DNA from: Conchocele bisecta
Lineage: Eukaryota > Mollusca > Bivalvia > Lucinida > Thyasiridae
Direction of reading: 5' to 3'
DNA length: 64,000 nt
Assembly: GCA_029237695.1 (NCBI GenBank)
Contig: CM055272.1
Coordinates: forward strand, 11,086,042 to 11,150,041
Made by a program: the position numbers and the translations under genes. This document shows positions 35,108-46,032 of the stretch, one piece after another; within the stretch, counting starts at the first letter, position 1; each line of letters begins with the position of its first letter. Under the pieces are notes generated by a model that saw only the letters and a list, made by a program, of their open reading frames with translations, made no database searches and was not told the DNA's origin.

Positions 35108-35628
35108 GTTTTTAACCAGGTTTTTTTTTTTAAAAAAATCCGACTTCGATTGGCGAAAGCCGGGCTGTGGTGGGCGGCGGGCGGCGGGCGGGGCGGGCGG
35201 CGGGCGGTGGGCGGCGGGCGGCGTCCGGCCGCCAGAATCAATGTTAAGTTTTCTGTTAAATTTCCATTTCTCTGTGTGCCCACCACATATCACTATCCAT
35301 GTGACCTTTTTTTGACCTATTAAGTATGTGACGACATAGCCATTTTCAACGTTAAGTTTTCCTGTTTACAATGGTAAGTTTTCGTGTTTAAGTCCATTTC
35401 TCTGTTTCTGTACAACCTGGAACCACCATACTTGATTGCTTCATAACTAAATTTTCGCGTCTATTTTTTTTCCTTCAAGAAGTTGCCCAAACACAATGTG
35501 AAAATTAAATCATCCGATGCAGAAAACAATATTAGTATTTTGTCATGTTTGTACCATTGTATTATCTGTTACCCAAGTATCTATGCCTTGAAAAAACCTG
35601 GCCTTCGTGGCTTTGCCTCGTTTCTTGT
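35108..35628 (+). mobile_element. family C element, copy 1
   Basis: 5' end AACCAGGTTTTTTTTTT, then GATTGGCGAAAGCCGGGC and a (GGGCGGC)n tract (about 35170-35222). Modules with AATGTTAAGTTTTCTGTT and TCTGTTTCTGTACAACC follow. The 3' end AAAAAACCTGGCCTTCGTGG ... CGTTTCTTGT inverts the 5' CCAGGTTTTTT. Non-coding; G-quadruplex-prone. Confidence 0.75.
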
Positions 35629-35633
35629 ATTTA

Positions 35634-35795
35634 TTTTGTATGTGAGAGAAATAATATTTTCTGTTGTACTGGCCCATAAATTTTCCATTATTGACAACAT
35701 GTTTCCTGACAGATTTTTTGGCCAGTTTAGAACTCCAAATGGCCATTTCACTGAGTCCAGTCATAGCTGAGGGAGGGTGCCCCTATCTCGGTTTA
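35634..35795 (+). repeat. dispersed repeat, second copy
   Basis: Matches 33110-33270 and starts directly after the family C terminus. Confidence 0.55.
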
Positions 35796-35999
35796 ATTAA
35801 TTGCAAAAAGTGCAGACCCAGATAAGACTGCTCCCTTTTTTGTGCATGACAACAATATTTTCATTTAAATACAAATACATGGTTTTCAACTATTCAAATG
35901 CCTGTCCTTTCTATCAACACATCGTTTTGACATCTCTTTTGTTTTTTAAACGTGACATTGTTTTCTAATTATAAAACAAATGCGGACTATGTGATGGTT

Positions 36000-36489
36000 G
36001 TATGTCATGGTTGCAGACTGGCTGTATCCCTTCACACCACTTCTTGATAATTCACACATGCCTTTCTCTCAATATTCTCTATCACTCTGTGACAAATCCA
36101 CTGCCGTCATACCCTCACTAACTCCAAGGTTAAGGTTTCTCTATCATGCTGTGACAAATTCTACGACCATCATACCCCGCTAACCCCTAGATCAACGTCA
36201 CAACCTTAGTGCATTCATAAACTTTACGGTGAGGAAAGGTCAAGGTCACACACAGTCTTAGTGCTTTCACAAACTTAATTTTGGGGGAAATTTGTTATAA
36301 TTTCTGTTTCCTTTCACCCCGCTCCTTGATATTTCAGACATGCCTTCGTCTAGTTGCCCACCCCCCCCCCCCCCCCCAATCCCAAGGTCAATTTCTTTTA
36401 ATTTCTGTTTCCTTTCACAAAGCTTCTTGATATTCGTTAAACTAAAGCACCACCAGGCGCACTTCATTGTCTTCTGACAACTCTTGCAC
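36000..36489 (+). mobile_element. family F-like element, diverged, with 3' end
   Basis: Modules with ATTCACACATGCCTTTCTCT, CTGTGACAAATCCAC and AAGGTCAAGGTCACAC. A poly-C run of 19 lies at about 36361-36379. The 3' end GGCGCACTTCATTGTC-TTCT-GACAACTCTTG matches the hairpin terminus at 31357-31386. Confidence 0.6.
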
Positions 36490-36940
36490 TATTCTGCTAT
36501 AAACTTTGTTCTTGAACTTTCTGGTACCCCCACATACATATACATTTTATTGTGTTACACGTCTCTGGAGGAACATGTTTATAACATTTTAATGAAATGA
36601 TACAATTAGATGGCTTGGAGTAGAGTTCTGAGAAACAATTTGTTTCAGTAATTGGCTCAATATGTGTCCCCATCCGCTGTCCTTTGGTATTATGAATGTG
36701 TCAGATATTCTTCTGGCGGTTACTCCTCCCAAGGGTGATGTTTCGTTGCCTAAATACCATGCTAGTCATGTCTCATCGACATTTCTCCGGAGATCTGATT
36801 CTGGTTTACAGTAACAGCACACATGTACAGCGTGGTTCAACCTAGATCTCGTGTGTCTCCCATGCTTCGCGAGTTGAACTGAGATCTGGTTGAAAGAAGT
36901 CAACATGATGTTAGGTGGTTTTTGTATTTATCCCTTGTAC

Positions 36941-36987
36941 TGAGCAAGATAAGTATACTTTGCAATTTTGGTGAAATAGGCTACTGA
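36941..36987. mobile_element. family P MITE, end fragment
   Basis: AAGATAAGTATACTTTGCAA then TTTTGGTGAAATAGGCTACTG: the right terminus only. Confidence 0.6.
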
Positions 36988-37926
36988 TCATGAAAGATCG
37001 GTAGAACATTTGACCATGAATGCTGTTTGTACTGTTAAAATGGTTTGTTCATAGAAAAAGTTAGCAAAACAAACCCTAGAAAATTGTCTTATTTTTTTGC
37101 TCAAATTCATATCTGAAAATAAATTACCGTATTTAGGCATGTATTACGCGCATTTTTTCTGCCCCATTTTTAATCCAGAAGTCACCCTGCGCGTTATAAG
37201 TAGGAACATAAATTTCAAACATTTTTTCCAACTGATTTCTGCCAGTTTCACACAAACAAAACAAGCCCGGAAACGGAAATGTCAATTTTTGACAGACGTT
37301 TAAATACGCATAGTGTGAAACAAGAGAAAATGAATCAATCGATATGAATGTGTGCGGTAAGTATAGATTGATGGTAAATTGGTATATTTTGGGATTTAAT
37401 ATAGCCAGGCTCGTAACATAAGAGGCTACGTGTATTAGAGGAAATTTACGTGTTTTCTGTATTTACGCTGGTGTATCGATCTCATATCGGTCAAATGTTG
37501 CCTGTCGGGTATTGTTTGGTTGTACATTTTCAAAGTGACGTCACACGTCTGCCATTCTGTGAATAATTAATGAGGACAGATCATCTCGATCCCATAAGCG
37601 CTTGATGTAAGATTTTAGATGCTAAATCAAGCGTCGCGCCCATTCAGATCGCATTCGGTAACACTCAGTAATGGTCGTTTTTCGTTGCTAGGTGCCGACT
37701 GACTGTGTTTCTATTTTTGTAAAGTATTGACAAGTATTCACGCATCAATACCTTATGACATGTGCGGCCAGCATAGCCCCTGATTCATCTGTGCATACAC
37801 TGGGGCTATGCTGGAATGTCGTGTATTCAGGTAGTACCTATGTATATTGTTAAACCTAATCAATAAACAGTTAATACACACTATCTGTACCTCCGTATAT
37901 CCACGGTGGTTCAGTGTCAATATTTA

Positions 37927-38685
37927 CACACCCGTTATCCGGAGATACGCAACTAGGGGAGGAGAACATGGAAAGGGGAACACACAAACTAGTGGGAATT
38001 TGGAGGGTTTGTAAAATTAGCTAAAACAATATATTTTATGCATCAGAACAATGTGAGCTTGCAACGTTGAGGAAGAATGATTGAAGCACATGTAGCAAAA
38101 ATATTGAGCTCGAACGCCGTCGTAAAAGTTGAAAATTTATAAATTCAATATAGGATTTTAATTTTTTTTGTCATTTTTGTTTAAAAAATCGTCTTTCCTG
38201 CACCAATCGTATGCTTTTCAGCACTATCAGGCATACAGTTATGTTTGCTGATCATTTACACTGATACCTTGAAAGCGACAGCGACCAGGATCTTCTGAGA
38301 AAAAAAATGGCGGCCGTTTTATGCACCGTGGTATAGCGCAAAATGGTGCACAAAAACTATGGGACTGGAGGACACAAATTGGGGGACGAGTGCACACAAA
38401 CTGTGGAACGCGCTGCACAGAAAATGCCAATATACGTGGGTTTTAAGTTGCAAATTCACGTATGTATTTACAAAAATATTATATTTGCAGACGAGGATCC
38501 ACGAATATTTACGCAGGGGCCGGTCCAAATGTGTCTGTAAGGAATTTATGCAAGTTTTTAATCAATAATCACCACAATTATGCATTGTTTTAGTAAGTTC
38601 GCTGTTCAATGCAGGCTTCTTTAGCAGCGCTCGTTTATTAATGGGCGAGCAGAGCCTCATTTCGTATGCAATCAGTAAACCCGTT
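37927..38685 (+). repeat. left arm of large inverted repeat
   Basis: This 759-bp arm runs from CACACCCGTTATCCGG to CAGTAAACCCGTT and is the reverse complement of 39495-40256. Only a handful of differences were seen by eye, for example an indel around TATGCATCAGAAC and one at GAGAAAAAAAATGGCGG. The peptides encoded in both arms are identical, which shows recent duplication or gene conversion, not coding. Confidence 0.92.
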
Positions 38686-38751
38686 GTACCATCTAGACAG
38701 TCACCATGCATGTATTACATGTGTGTAAAATATTTACACGATCACCACCAC

Positions 38752-38870
38752 AAAGTGTCTTGCTCAAGGACACAACACGCCGGCTCCGACCGCGTCTCGA
38801 ACCTGCGCAGTTCGGGGACCTCCGATCCACAGTCCATCTCGCTACACCCTAGGCCACTCGCGCTCCAGCA
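38752..38870 (-). mobile_element. tRNA-derived SINE in the palindrome loop
   Basis: On the minus strand: TGGCCTAGGGTG (A-box-like, 38845-38856) and GGTTCGAGACG (B-box, 38793-38803), spaced as in tRNA genes. They are followed by GTGTTGTGTCCTTGAGCAAG ACACTTTG, a phrase I know from many animal tRNA-derived SINEs. Presumed Pol III promoter; no tRNA fold was tested. Confidence 0.7.
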
Positions 38871-39110
38871 TCACTGTCTTTACCGGTGGAAAGTTCTTAA
38901 ACTTGTGGCGGTGGGTGCTCTATGTGTGTTTTGCAGCCCGCTGACTGACTGTGCAGTATCTCAATTGCAATGAGAGTCGGTCCTTATTCCGGGATAATTC
39001 CGACTGGAATGTGTCGCTATCTGCCTCGAGAATACACAGGACACTCTCATTATGGTTATCATTGCAAACGTCTTGCTAACGCCAATGATAATAAGATTGA
39101 GTTGCACCTT

Positions 39111-39343
39111 CAGGCCCGGATCCAGGGGGGTGGGGGCGTGAGAGGCGTACGCCCCCCCTCCCCCCTCCCCCCTCCCCCCCTATTTTTGACGAAGCAATGA
39201 TTTTTTTTATTCAGATTAGAAAAGGCTATCAGTATTCTGTTCTCAAATGCCAGGAAAATGCATCAGAGACACTCAAATTTTCTAAATTTTCAGGGGGAGA
39301 ACACCCATACCCCCCTCACTCCACCATCCAGGATCCGGCCCTG
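39111..39343. mobile_element. hAT-like MITE with ACCTT flanks
   Basis: Inverted ends CAGGCCCGGATCC (39111) and GGATCCGGCCCTG (ends 39343), with ACCTT directly outside both. The interior has a C-run array at 39152-39181. The end sequence is hAT-like, but the flanking duplication is only 5 bp. Confidence 0.6.
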
Positions 39344-39494
39344 ACCTTGGCTGCACTACTTCGCCTGGTCATCGATTAGCATGGTTAACTCAGTTCCGCA
39401 TGGTTGATTCTCCCAAACCCCGTGCTTCAAGTTATAAACGAAGTGTGGTGCGAGTTTAGGTGGTGACCTATGGTTTAATGTGTGATATGTATTA

Positions 39495-40256
39495 AACGGG
39501 TTTACTGATTGCATACGAAATGAGGCTCTGCTCGCCCATTAATAAACGAGCGCTGCTAAAGAAGCCTGCATTGAACAGCGAACTTACTAAAACAATGCAT
39601 AATTGTGGTGATTATTGATTAAAAACTTGCATAAATTCCTTACAGACACATTTGGACCGGCCCCTGCGTAAATATTCGTGGATCCTCGTCTGCAAATATA
39701 ATATTTTTGTAAATACATACGTGAATTTGCAACTTAAAACCCACGTATATTGGCATTTTCTGTGCAGCGCGTTCCACAGTTTGTGTGCACTCGTCCCCCA
39801 ATTTGTGTCCTCCAGTCCCATAGTTTTTGTGCACCATTTTGCGCTATACCACGGTGCATAAAACGGCCGCCATTTGTTTCTCAGAAGATCCTGGTCGCTG
39901 TCGCTTTCAAGGTATCAGTGTAAATGATCAGCAAACATAACTGTATGCCTGATAGTGCTGAAAAGCATACGATTGGTGCAGGAAAGACGATTTTTTAAAC
40001 AAAAATGACAAAAAAAAAATAAAATCCTATATTGAATTTATAAATTTTCAACTTTTACGACGGCGTTCGAGCTCAATATTTTTGCTACATGTGCTTCAAT
40101 CATTCTTCCTCAACGTTGCAAGCTCACATTGTTCTGATCATGCATAAAATATATTGTTTTAGCTAATTTTACAAACCCTCCAAATTCCTACTAGTTTGTG
40201 CGTTCCCCTTTCCATGTTCTCCTCCCCTAGTTGCGTATCTCCGGATAACGGGTGTG
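39495..40256 (-). repeat. right arm of large inverted repeat
   Basis: Reverse complement of 37927-38685, separated from it by an 809-bp loop (38686-39494). Ends at GGATAACGGGTGTG. Confidence 0.92.
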
Positions 40257-40906
40257 ATTTAGCTGGGGGGAATAGTTTAGGGCCCATTTCTCGTGTGCAG
40301 GTCACTAGTAGGGAGTTATTATCACCTTGGGGAAGAAGTTTACACATGGCTAGCCTGCTGTGTGTTTGCGATTACGGGTAATTATGTTCTACACGAATGG
40401 CAAATATGGTGGAATTATATAAAACAAATTTCTTCGTAAGTAGGTTCAATAAGTTTATTACATGCATCATGAATTTTTATTAAGCATATTAATGAGTAAA
40501 TAACAATAAATATAACATACTTTTAGACAATATAAAGTTTAATTTATGCCACAAAGCTGACCTTTGGTGATATTTTTCTCCTCGAGAGAGCCTAACAGCA
40601 CACGTTCAGCAGTGTGGATGTGAACTCGGAATGCAATTTTCTTATACGTGACGGAATTTCCGCCGATTTTTTTTATTTTTTTTTTTTGTTGCGCGCTATA
40701 GACGCTAACTATTTTTTTTCCCTGATTTTTCCCCCCAAAATAAAGATGCGCGTTGTACACCAGTGCGCGCAATACACGGCTAAATACGGTAAGCACAGTG
40801 TTTTGTATATTTTCAGGATGTTGGTGAGCAGCTAGTGGAAGGACGCCCAGTTAATGAGAGGCGCGAACTGTGACAGACAGAAGTTAAGCTTTAGTGACGG
40901 CAAATA

Positions 40907-40951
40907 GGCACATGTAAGGGATATCAACACGCACTACAATACCGCGACAAC
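40907..40951 (+). repeat. 45-bp segment duplicated at 44564-44608
   Basis: GGCACATGTAAGGGATATCA ... CGACAAC, one mismatch between the copies. This copy lies about 93-137 bp before the complexin start codon, in the probable 5' UTR or promoter. Confidence 0.85.
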
Positions 40952-41043
40952 AACTCCACTGTTGCCGTGTATATGTGATTACAGGGGAAATAACTCTGAT
41001 ACTGCACGTCAAGGGGAGTCCGTGATACAGCCATCAAGCCACT

Positions 41044-41098
41044 ATGGCGGCGTTTATAGCAAAACAGATGGTTGGAAACCAGCTCAAGTCGGTTAAAG
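41044..41098 (+). CDS. cpx: complexin, first coding exon
   Basis: ATG at 41044 opens MAAFIAKQMVGNQLKSVK, then the first base of a Gly codon, then donor AAAG|GTAGGT (GT at 41099). The N terminus MAAFIAKQMVGNQL is, to my memory, the start of arthropod and other invertebrate complexins, where the next residues are K-G-A; the phase-1 donor inside the Gly codon fits. Complexin is a small presynaptic protein that binds the assembled SNARE bundle through a central helix and clamps or promotes vesicle fusion. The amphipathic N terminus seen here is the fusion-promoting part. The central helix and C-terminal membrane-binding region must lie in later exons, none of which I recognise up to 64000. TGATTACAG|GGGAAATAACT at about 40979 could be an acceptor of this exon, implying an upstream 5' UTR exon. 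Confidence 0.85.
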
Positions 41099-41269
41099 GT
41101 AGGTTGCCACTGTCAAAAGAGGAATTATTGATACATGAATACCCAATCTCGGATTTCCTCTACGTTGCCTAGCCTGATAAACTTGGTACCAAAATACACA
41201 GACTACTGTCTGCTTCATGAAACCTGCCCAAATTTTACAGCTATATAAATAATGCAACAACAATATTTT

Positions 41270-41324
41270 TTTGGTTGCAAAATTAACATATCAAAATCCA
41301 ACCTTAGGGGTGAAAGGGTTAAAC
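41270..41324 (-). mobile_element. family S MITE fragment
   Basis: GGTTGCAAAATTAACATATC and CCTTAGGGGTGAAAGGGTTAA: the reverse of the family S left end. Confidence 0.5.
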
Positions 41325-41729
41325 TTGCCAATACTAATTAATGTTAAGGATCACTGGATGTCGTTCTAAGCGAATTTATTTATGACTTTCCGAGTTTGGT
41401 TACTGACTTATATGACTGACCAATAAACACAGGCCGGGTCTCCACATGGACAGCCTGTGGATTTACAGTTTCCACCATTCCGTCAATAAAGTACAATATA
41501 CAGTAACACAGCCCTGGAGAGCTCTCTCGGCTGAGTCTGAGTGCTCAGACGCAACTTGATCTCAGAGGACTTGACTACAAGGGGTGAAATACAGTCTTTC
41601 TGACCTTGAGCATGTTCCCTGACTAATGTATGTCTGTGGATGATAACCCATTACAGACGGGATACACTTTTAGTAGTATGAACCTTTTGAGAGAAAAATA
41701 TCCCTATTTTCTTTATATCCTTTCGAAAG

Positions 41730-41796
41730 TATATGTTGTTACCACTCATTTGAACCGTCTCAACGAGACGGTTCAAATGAATGGTAACAACATATA
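41730..41796. repeat. hairpin element, family Q, copy 2
   Basis: TATATGTTGTTACCACTCAT and ATGAATGGTAACAACATATA close a stem of about 33 bp with GAACCGTCTC...GAGACGGTTC at its tip. One or two mismatches. Confidence 0.85.
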
Positions 41797-41875
41797 CCTT
41801 TATCGATGAATGAACAAAATAATGAGATTTTTTCAACAAAAATCGGAGTATCCTCAGCATGAAATGGGTTAATTT

Positions 41876-42055
41876 GTAGCTTTGACTGGAGAAATGAGGC
41901 TTATGAGAATTGTGATCAATGGTGCTCATGATCAAATACCAGACTCCTGCAGCCTGATAACGATCTATATTGCTTGTTAGAAGTACTAGAGGTGTTTCAG
42001 TGATGGAATGGTAACAGTGCATGTACGTCCTATTTTTCCAGTCACAGACACACTT
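41876..42055. mobile_element. family T element, diverged
   Basis: TTTGACTGGAGAAATGAGGC to CCAGTCACAGACACAC, with AACGATCTATATTGCTTGTT as in the copy at 53215. Confidence 0.5.
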
Positions 42056-42077
42056 TAGGTCTGCTTTAGGTCTGCTC

Positions 42078-42384
42078 TGTAGCCGATTTCACCAAAATTG
42101 CAAAGTATATTTATCTAGCTAAGTACACTTTGAGGGAGAAATTTTCAATTTAAGGATACATTTATTAATTTTTTTATACTTAATTTATTACATTATCACA
42201 GCCATTTTGGCTGTGATAATGTAATAAATTCAGTATAATAATTTTGCATACTTTTAATCATCAAATATATGCAATCGTTAGTTCTATATGAAATAATCCA
42301 TTTTGGGAAAAATAAATGATTACTCCCTCAAAGTACACTTTGCTAGATAAGTATGCTTTGCAATTTTGGTGAAATCGGCTACTG
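42078..42384. mobile_element. palindromic MITE, family P, copy 4
   Basis: CTGTAGCCGATTTCACCAAA to GGTGAAATCGGCTACTG, central stem CACAGCCATTTTGGCTGTG. Full length. Confidence 0.8.
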
Positions 42385-42462
42385 GGCATTTTGATGCAAT
42401 AAATTTCAGATACCCCAGATAATTAATCAATGAAACCATTCTGTCATATTTGGATGAAACTG

Positions 42463-42688
42463 TCGTTACCCATGGTGATGCTGCTTTGTTCCTCTATAAC
42501 ATTATTTATATTGGCCTTATGATGTCTCATATAGTCGCCACCTTGCCCATCTGTCTGAGATTCGCGTTAAAATCATCGTTACCCATGGTGATGCTGCTTT
42601 GTTCCTCTATAACATTATTTATATTGGCCTTATGATGTCTCATATAGTCGCCACCTTGCCCATCTGTCTGAGATTCGCGTTAAAATCA
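42463..42688 (+). repeat. perfect 113-bp tandem duplication (2 copies)
   Basis: TCGTTACCCATGGTGATGCT ... CGCGTTAAAATCA occurs at 42463-42575 and again at 42576-42688 with no difference seen. Confidence 0.9.
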
Positions 42689-43273
42689 TCGGCTACCTGC
42701 TGTTTCTGTAACTGTAAGTTGGATTGACTTGAAACGTTATATACTTATTTGTCATCATCCATATTTTGATTAGCCCACCAATCAGTTTTACTGATTAATT
42801 GTTGTCAAATAGAAAAATTTGCCATTAGGCTAACTCTTGCTCATACATGTCTGTGTCTGTGTATATGTACCACTTTGTAGGAATGTCTGTCTAGCTAAAA
42901 CAGTCTTTTTATTCACATTTTGTCGTACATAGCATCATGCTTACAAGCTTGAATTGACTATTGTTACAAATTGTGAAATAGCACTCGGAAGAAAGCTTGT
43001 GGACTCTGTCTGTATGTTCACTAATTTTGTTCATGCAAAACCAAATATGGGGCATCCATTTTCAACAAAAAACATTATCTCCTTATCGTTGATTGAATTG
43101 TGTTTCACATGGCAATACGCAAACCTGTTTATTGCTGTAATTACAATACAGTCACAAATCATATATCAGCCAGCTGGACGCCTGCACATCGATCGTTCCT
43201 TTCTCTGGCCAGGATGAAATTTCTGTACATTATCCCCCACCCCCACACTAAAGTAGATTGCTTGTGCTGCAAT

Positions 43274-43518
43274 ATATGTGACTGTGACTGGAGAAATGGG
43301 GCTAATGGCATTTGTAACCAGTGTAGTGCCTGATCCAATACTACACTACTGTAGCCTGATGGTGATCTATATTTCTGGGTCAGAAGCATGATGGGTGTTT
43401 CATTGATGGAATGGTGAACAGTGCAGATCCTGATCAGACTGTGCGCATGCACAGGCTGATCTGGATCTACACTGGTCACAAAACCTATTAGCCCCATTTC
43501 TCCAGTCATAGTCACATA
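43274..43518. mobile_element. inverted-repeat element, family T, best copy
   Basis: Left ATATGTGACTGTGACTGGAG, right CTCCAGTCATAGTCACATAT, arms about 37 bp. An inner inverted core lies around CAGATCCTGATCAGACTGTG and CACAGGCTGATCTGGATCTA with TGCGCATGCA between. Confidence 0.75.
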
Positions 43519-43582
43519 TTGCGAAAAATATACACTGGCCGCTTGCATTGACTAATTGACGTAGATCCCTATCAGTCTGCTT

Positions 43583-43826
43583 GGGCCCGTTTCACTTAGC
43601 TTTGACCGACAATAATGTTCATACAAAGATTTCTATAAAGTGACTTCACACATTAACGTGATTCACTACTGCTACCATATTCCACCTACACGTAGGGATC
43701 AATAATCTGAACAACTTCGCCAAAGATTTCCCAAAATCAGCCACTAAGGCGAACTGTGTTGTACATTGTACATTGATTTGCACTTACAAACTTCTTAATC
43801 ATACAAACTTTAGTGAAATGGGCTCC
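43583..43826. mobile_element. MITE, family V, copy 2
   Basis: GGGCCCGTTTCACTTAGCTT at the left and AAACTTTAGTGAAATGGGCT + CC at the right. Related to 33884-34105. Confidence 0.65.
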
Positions 43827-43895
43827 AGGCCTCCCTCCACACTGGTCAAAACATTTATACTCCACATGTTGTTATAGTATTTATTTGTATTCAAC

Positions 43896-44411
43896 AGTAC
43901 ATGCTCACTCAGTAGGCACAACATGTTCTTTATAGGAATTAAATAAGTGAATTGCATGTGCCACTATTCCACCAGTTCTATCTAAAATTACGAGTGGCCG
44001 CTATACAGATATAATGGTTTAGTAATGTGTATTTTACTGATAGTGATTCGCGGTGGTATCAGGCTATTTTCGTATGCAAATGAGGCATGATATTTTTTAA
44101 TTATTATTTTCTAATTAAATGCGTCACCTGAAAAAAATAATATTTTCGACAGATTATAAAGTATGATCATTGCACATCAAAAAATAAATACAGAGAATAA
44201 ATAGTAATGTTTGTTAACATTTTAAGGAAACAAGGTTATGGCCCCTGATAGCAGTGTGGAAATTTACGTACTATTTAAAATGTATACCGGTAGTAATGCC
44301 AATAAATACATGGGGTAATGGTGAATGAATGTTTATTTTGCCAGAAAATGTCTCGGATGATGTCTCTGATATAAAGAACATTTTGTGCCTACTGAGTGGG
44401 CATGTACCTTT
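43896..44411. mobile_element. element X, copy 1
   Basis: Left AGTACATGCTCACTCAGTAG, right CTACTGAGTGGGCATGTACC. The interior contains an uninterrupted site ATTACGAG ... ACCAGTTCTATCTAAAATTA (reverse orientation), which is the empty version of the insertion site used in the copy at 57829. Non-coding. Confidence 0.7.
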
Positions 44412-44550
44412 ATGCTTGGCTTTTGTTATGTTTATTTTACTTTGTTGATAGAAGCTCTACTGCAAACACTAGCGTCCAGTTTGTATCAGCTTGCTGCAGT
44501 ATGGTTGCCTGTATATATAAACAACAAGGTTACAGTTCGGTTTTGCTCAA

Positions 44551-44966
44551 TATAGGAATGAATGGCACATGTAAGGGATATCAACACGCACTACAATACC
44601 ACGACAACATTTTGTGGAATTTATACTGGACGAAGCGATAAAAAATTACAATTTTCGAAAAAAAAAAAAAAAAAAGATTGTAATTTTTTAAGGCCTCGTC
44701 CAGTATTCCCGCGACTTTTCCAAGTTTATATCCCCGATAAATTCCACAAAAAGGCCATTCATTCCTTATAATTCCAGCATTTGAAATAAATTCATCAAGA
44801 AAATGTGTTTATTTTCCGTTTTCTTAAGAATTATTTTAACTGCGCCTCACGGTTACGGAAAGTAGTTCGGCATGGGAGTTTACTGGGATATAAATTTTGG
44901 ACAGAACTTGCTACGGACCAATCAAATGTTAGGGAATTGTGTAAATATTTTTGTGCTGGAATTATT
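44551..44966. mobile_element. palindromic element, family J, copy 1
   Basis: TATAGGAATGAATGGC at the left. GATAAATTCCACAAAAAGGC + CATTCATTCC is the internal inverse, with core TACTGGACGAAG / GCCTCGTCCAGTA, and the right end is TTTTGTGCTGGAATTATT. The 45-bp segment at 44564-44608 interrupts the left arm. Confidence 0.65.
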
Positions 44967-45816
44967 CTCATTTAACCAATCCAGTCATTTTGTTAACGCT
45001 AACATATATATCTTTTGGTGGAAATGTCGCAGGTTAATTTGAGAATGATTCATCGAAAAATACATAGAACGTATACAAAAGATATAGTGACTCTTGTAGC
45101 TGCTAAAGCACTATTACAACCGGGGCTCCAGACAAGGCCTGTGTTGTGTGTTTTACCCGATGATGTTTGCTGCATACACATTGATTTTCAAAGTGAGAGT
45201 ACAAAATATCCACAGCAATTAGAAAATAATCATTGATTTTCAAAATGAGTACCGGTAGATAAAAAGTTATGAAAACTTTCAAATTCTCTTTTTGACTTGA
45301 AACCTTTGCAACAAAATAGAGACCTGATCCAACAAGTGAGTAATTAGTGCAGATATGAGTGGTATAGCAAAATAAAAGCACTAGTTTGAAATGATAGGAC
45401 ATTTACAAAAGTAAAATATACTTTGAATTTTAATTCAAGGAGTACCGTCTGTATATGACCTTGCGGTTTTTGAAATGATATTAAACCTCAATCAATTGCA
45501 ACAATATTCTGTAGACACAAAGCTTATCTGGAGCTTTGCCAAAGCAAGCCAAACTGCTGTGATTGCAACCTTGACACAAAGCCTGTTTCCGTTTCTGTCC
45601 ACTTGCACCATTCTTGTTTTGTTTCAGTTTTGCTATAGCTGTTGTTTATGTGTTCATTTGCAGAGTCCATACACTCGACAATTAGCGGTATGTCGCATGT
45701 CACGCCATAATACTCATTTCCTTTGGCCGTACGATTTTCTGTGTCAGCGGCAAAGACATCCGTAACATTACAGTCGGCATCTGATATCCGGCGTATGGAA
45801 ATATTGAAATATTATA
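44967..45816. other. non-coding, no gene recognised
   Basis: 45410-45527 resembles the right part of family U (GCTTATCTGGAGCTTTG). Open frames on both strands at 45015-45402 are short and without motifs. Confidence 0.35.
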
Positions 45817-45943
45817 TACAATGGAACCTCTCTAAACCGGACACCAAGAAAATACCATATTTTTTATGAGTTTCTTCGTCATTTATCTCAGGTGATAATG
45901 TCTGTTTGTGTCTGGGTGTCCGGTTTAGAGAGGTTTCACTGTA
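45817..45943. mobile_element. mariner-type MITE, 127 bp
   Basis: TA-CAATGGAACCTCTCTAAAC and GTTTAGAGAGGTTTCACTG-TA: 27-bp inverted ends with two differences, TA outermost. Typical short Tc1/mariner derivative. Confidence 0.8.
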
Positions 45944-45967
45944 TTCTATACTTAATTATCAACAAAA

Positions 45968-46032
45968 ATATATGGTGTAACCAGTGATTTGAACAGTCAT
46001 GATGAGTGGGTTCAAGTGGTGGTCATGACATA
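45968..46032. repeat. hairpin element, family Q, diverged
   Basis: ATATATGGTGTAACCAGTGA to GTTCAAGTGGTGGTCATGAC; the stem is decayed. Confidence 0.45.

Larger units (their letters stand above)
37126..40790. mobile_element. 3.67-kb block bounded by inverted ACCGTATTTAG ends
   Basis: Left end ACCGTATTTAGGCATGTATT then ACGCGCA. The right end, read inward, is ACCGTATTTAGCCGTGTATT then GCGCGCA: about 27 bp with four mismatches. It may be one large foldback element or two separate copies in opposite orientation. It contains the palindrome at 37927-40256. No transposase frame and no clear target duplication. Confidence 0.45.

Noticed and set aside
38752..38870. Functional tRNA gene
   Set aside because: A- and B-box-like motifs are present, but the surrounding sequence is the SINE pattern with a TGTCCTTGAGCAAG body, and a tRNA cloverleaf was not evident.
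38319..39861. Two identical 69-residue frames about 1.3 kb apart in opposite orientation
   Set aside because: They reflect the identical arms of the large palindrome, not a duplicated gene; no motif is present.
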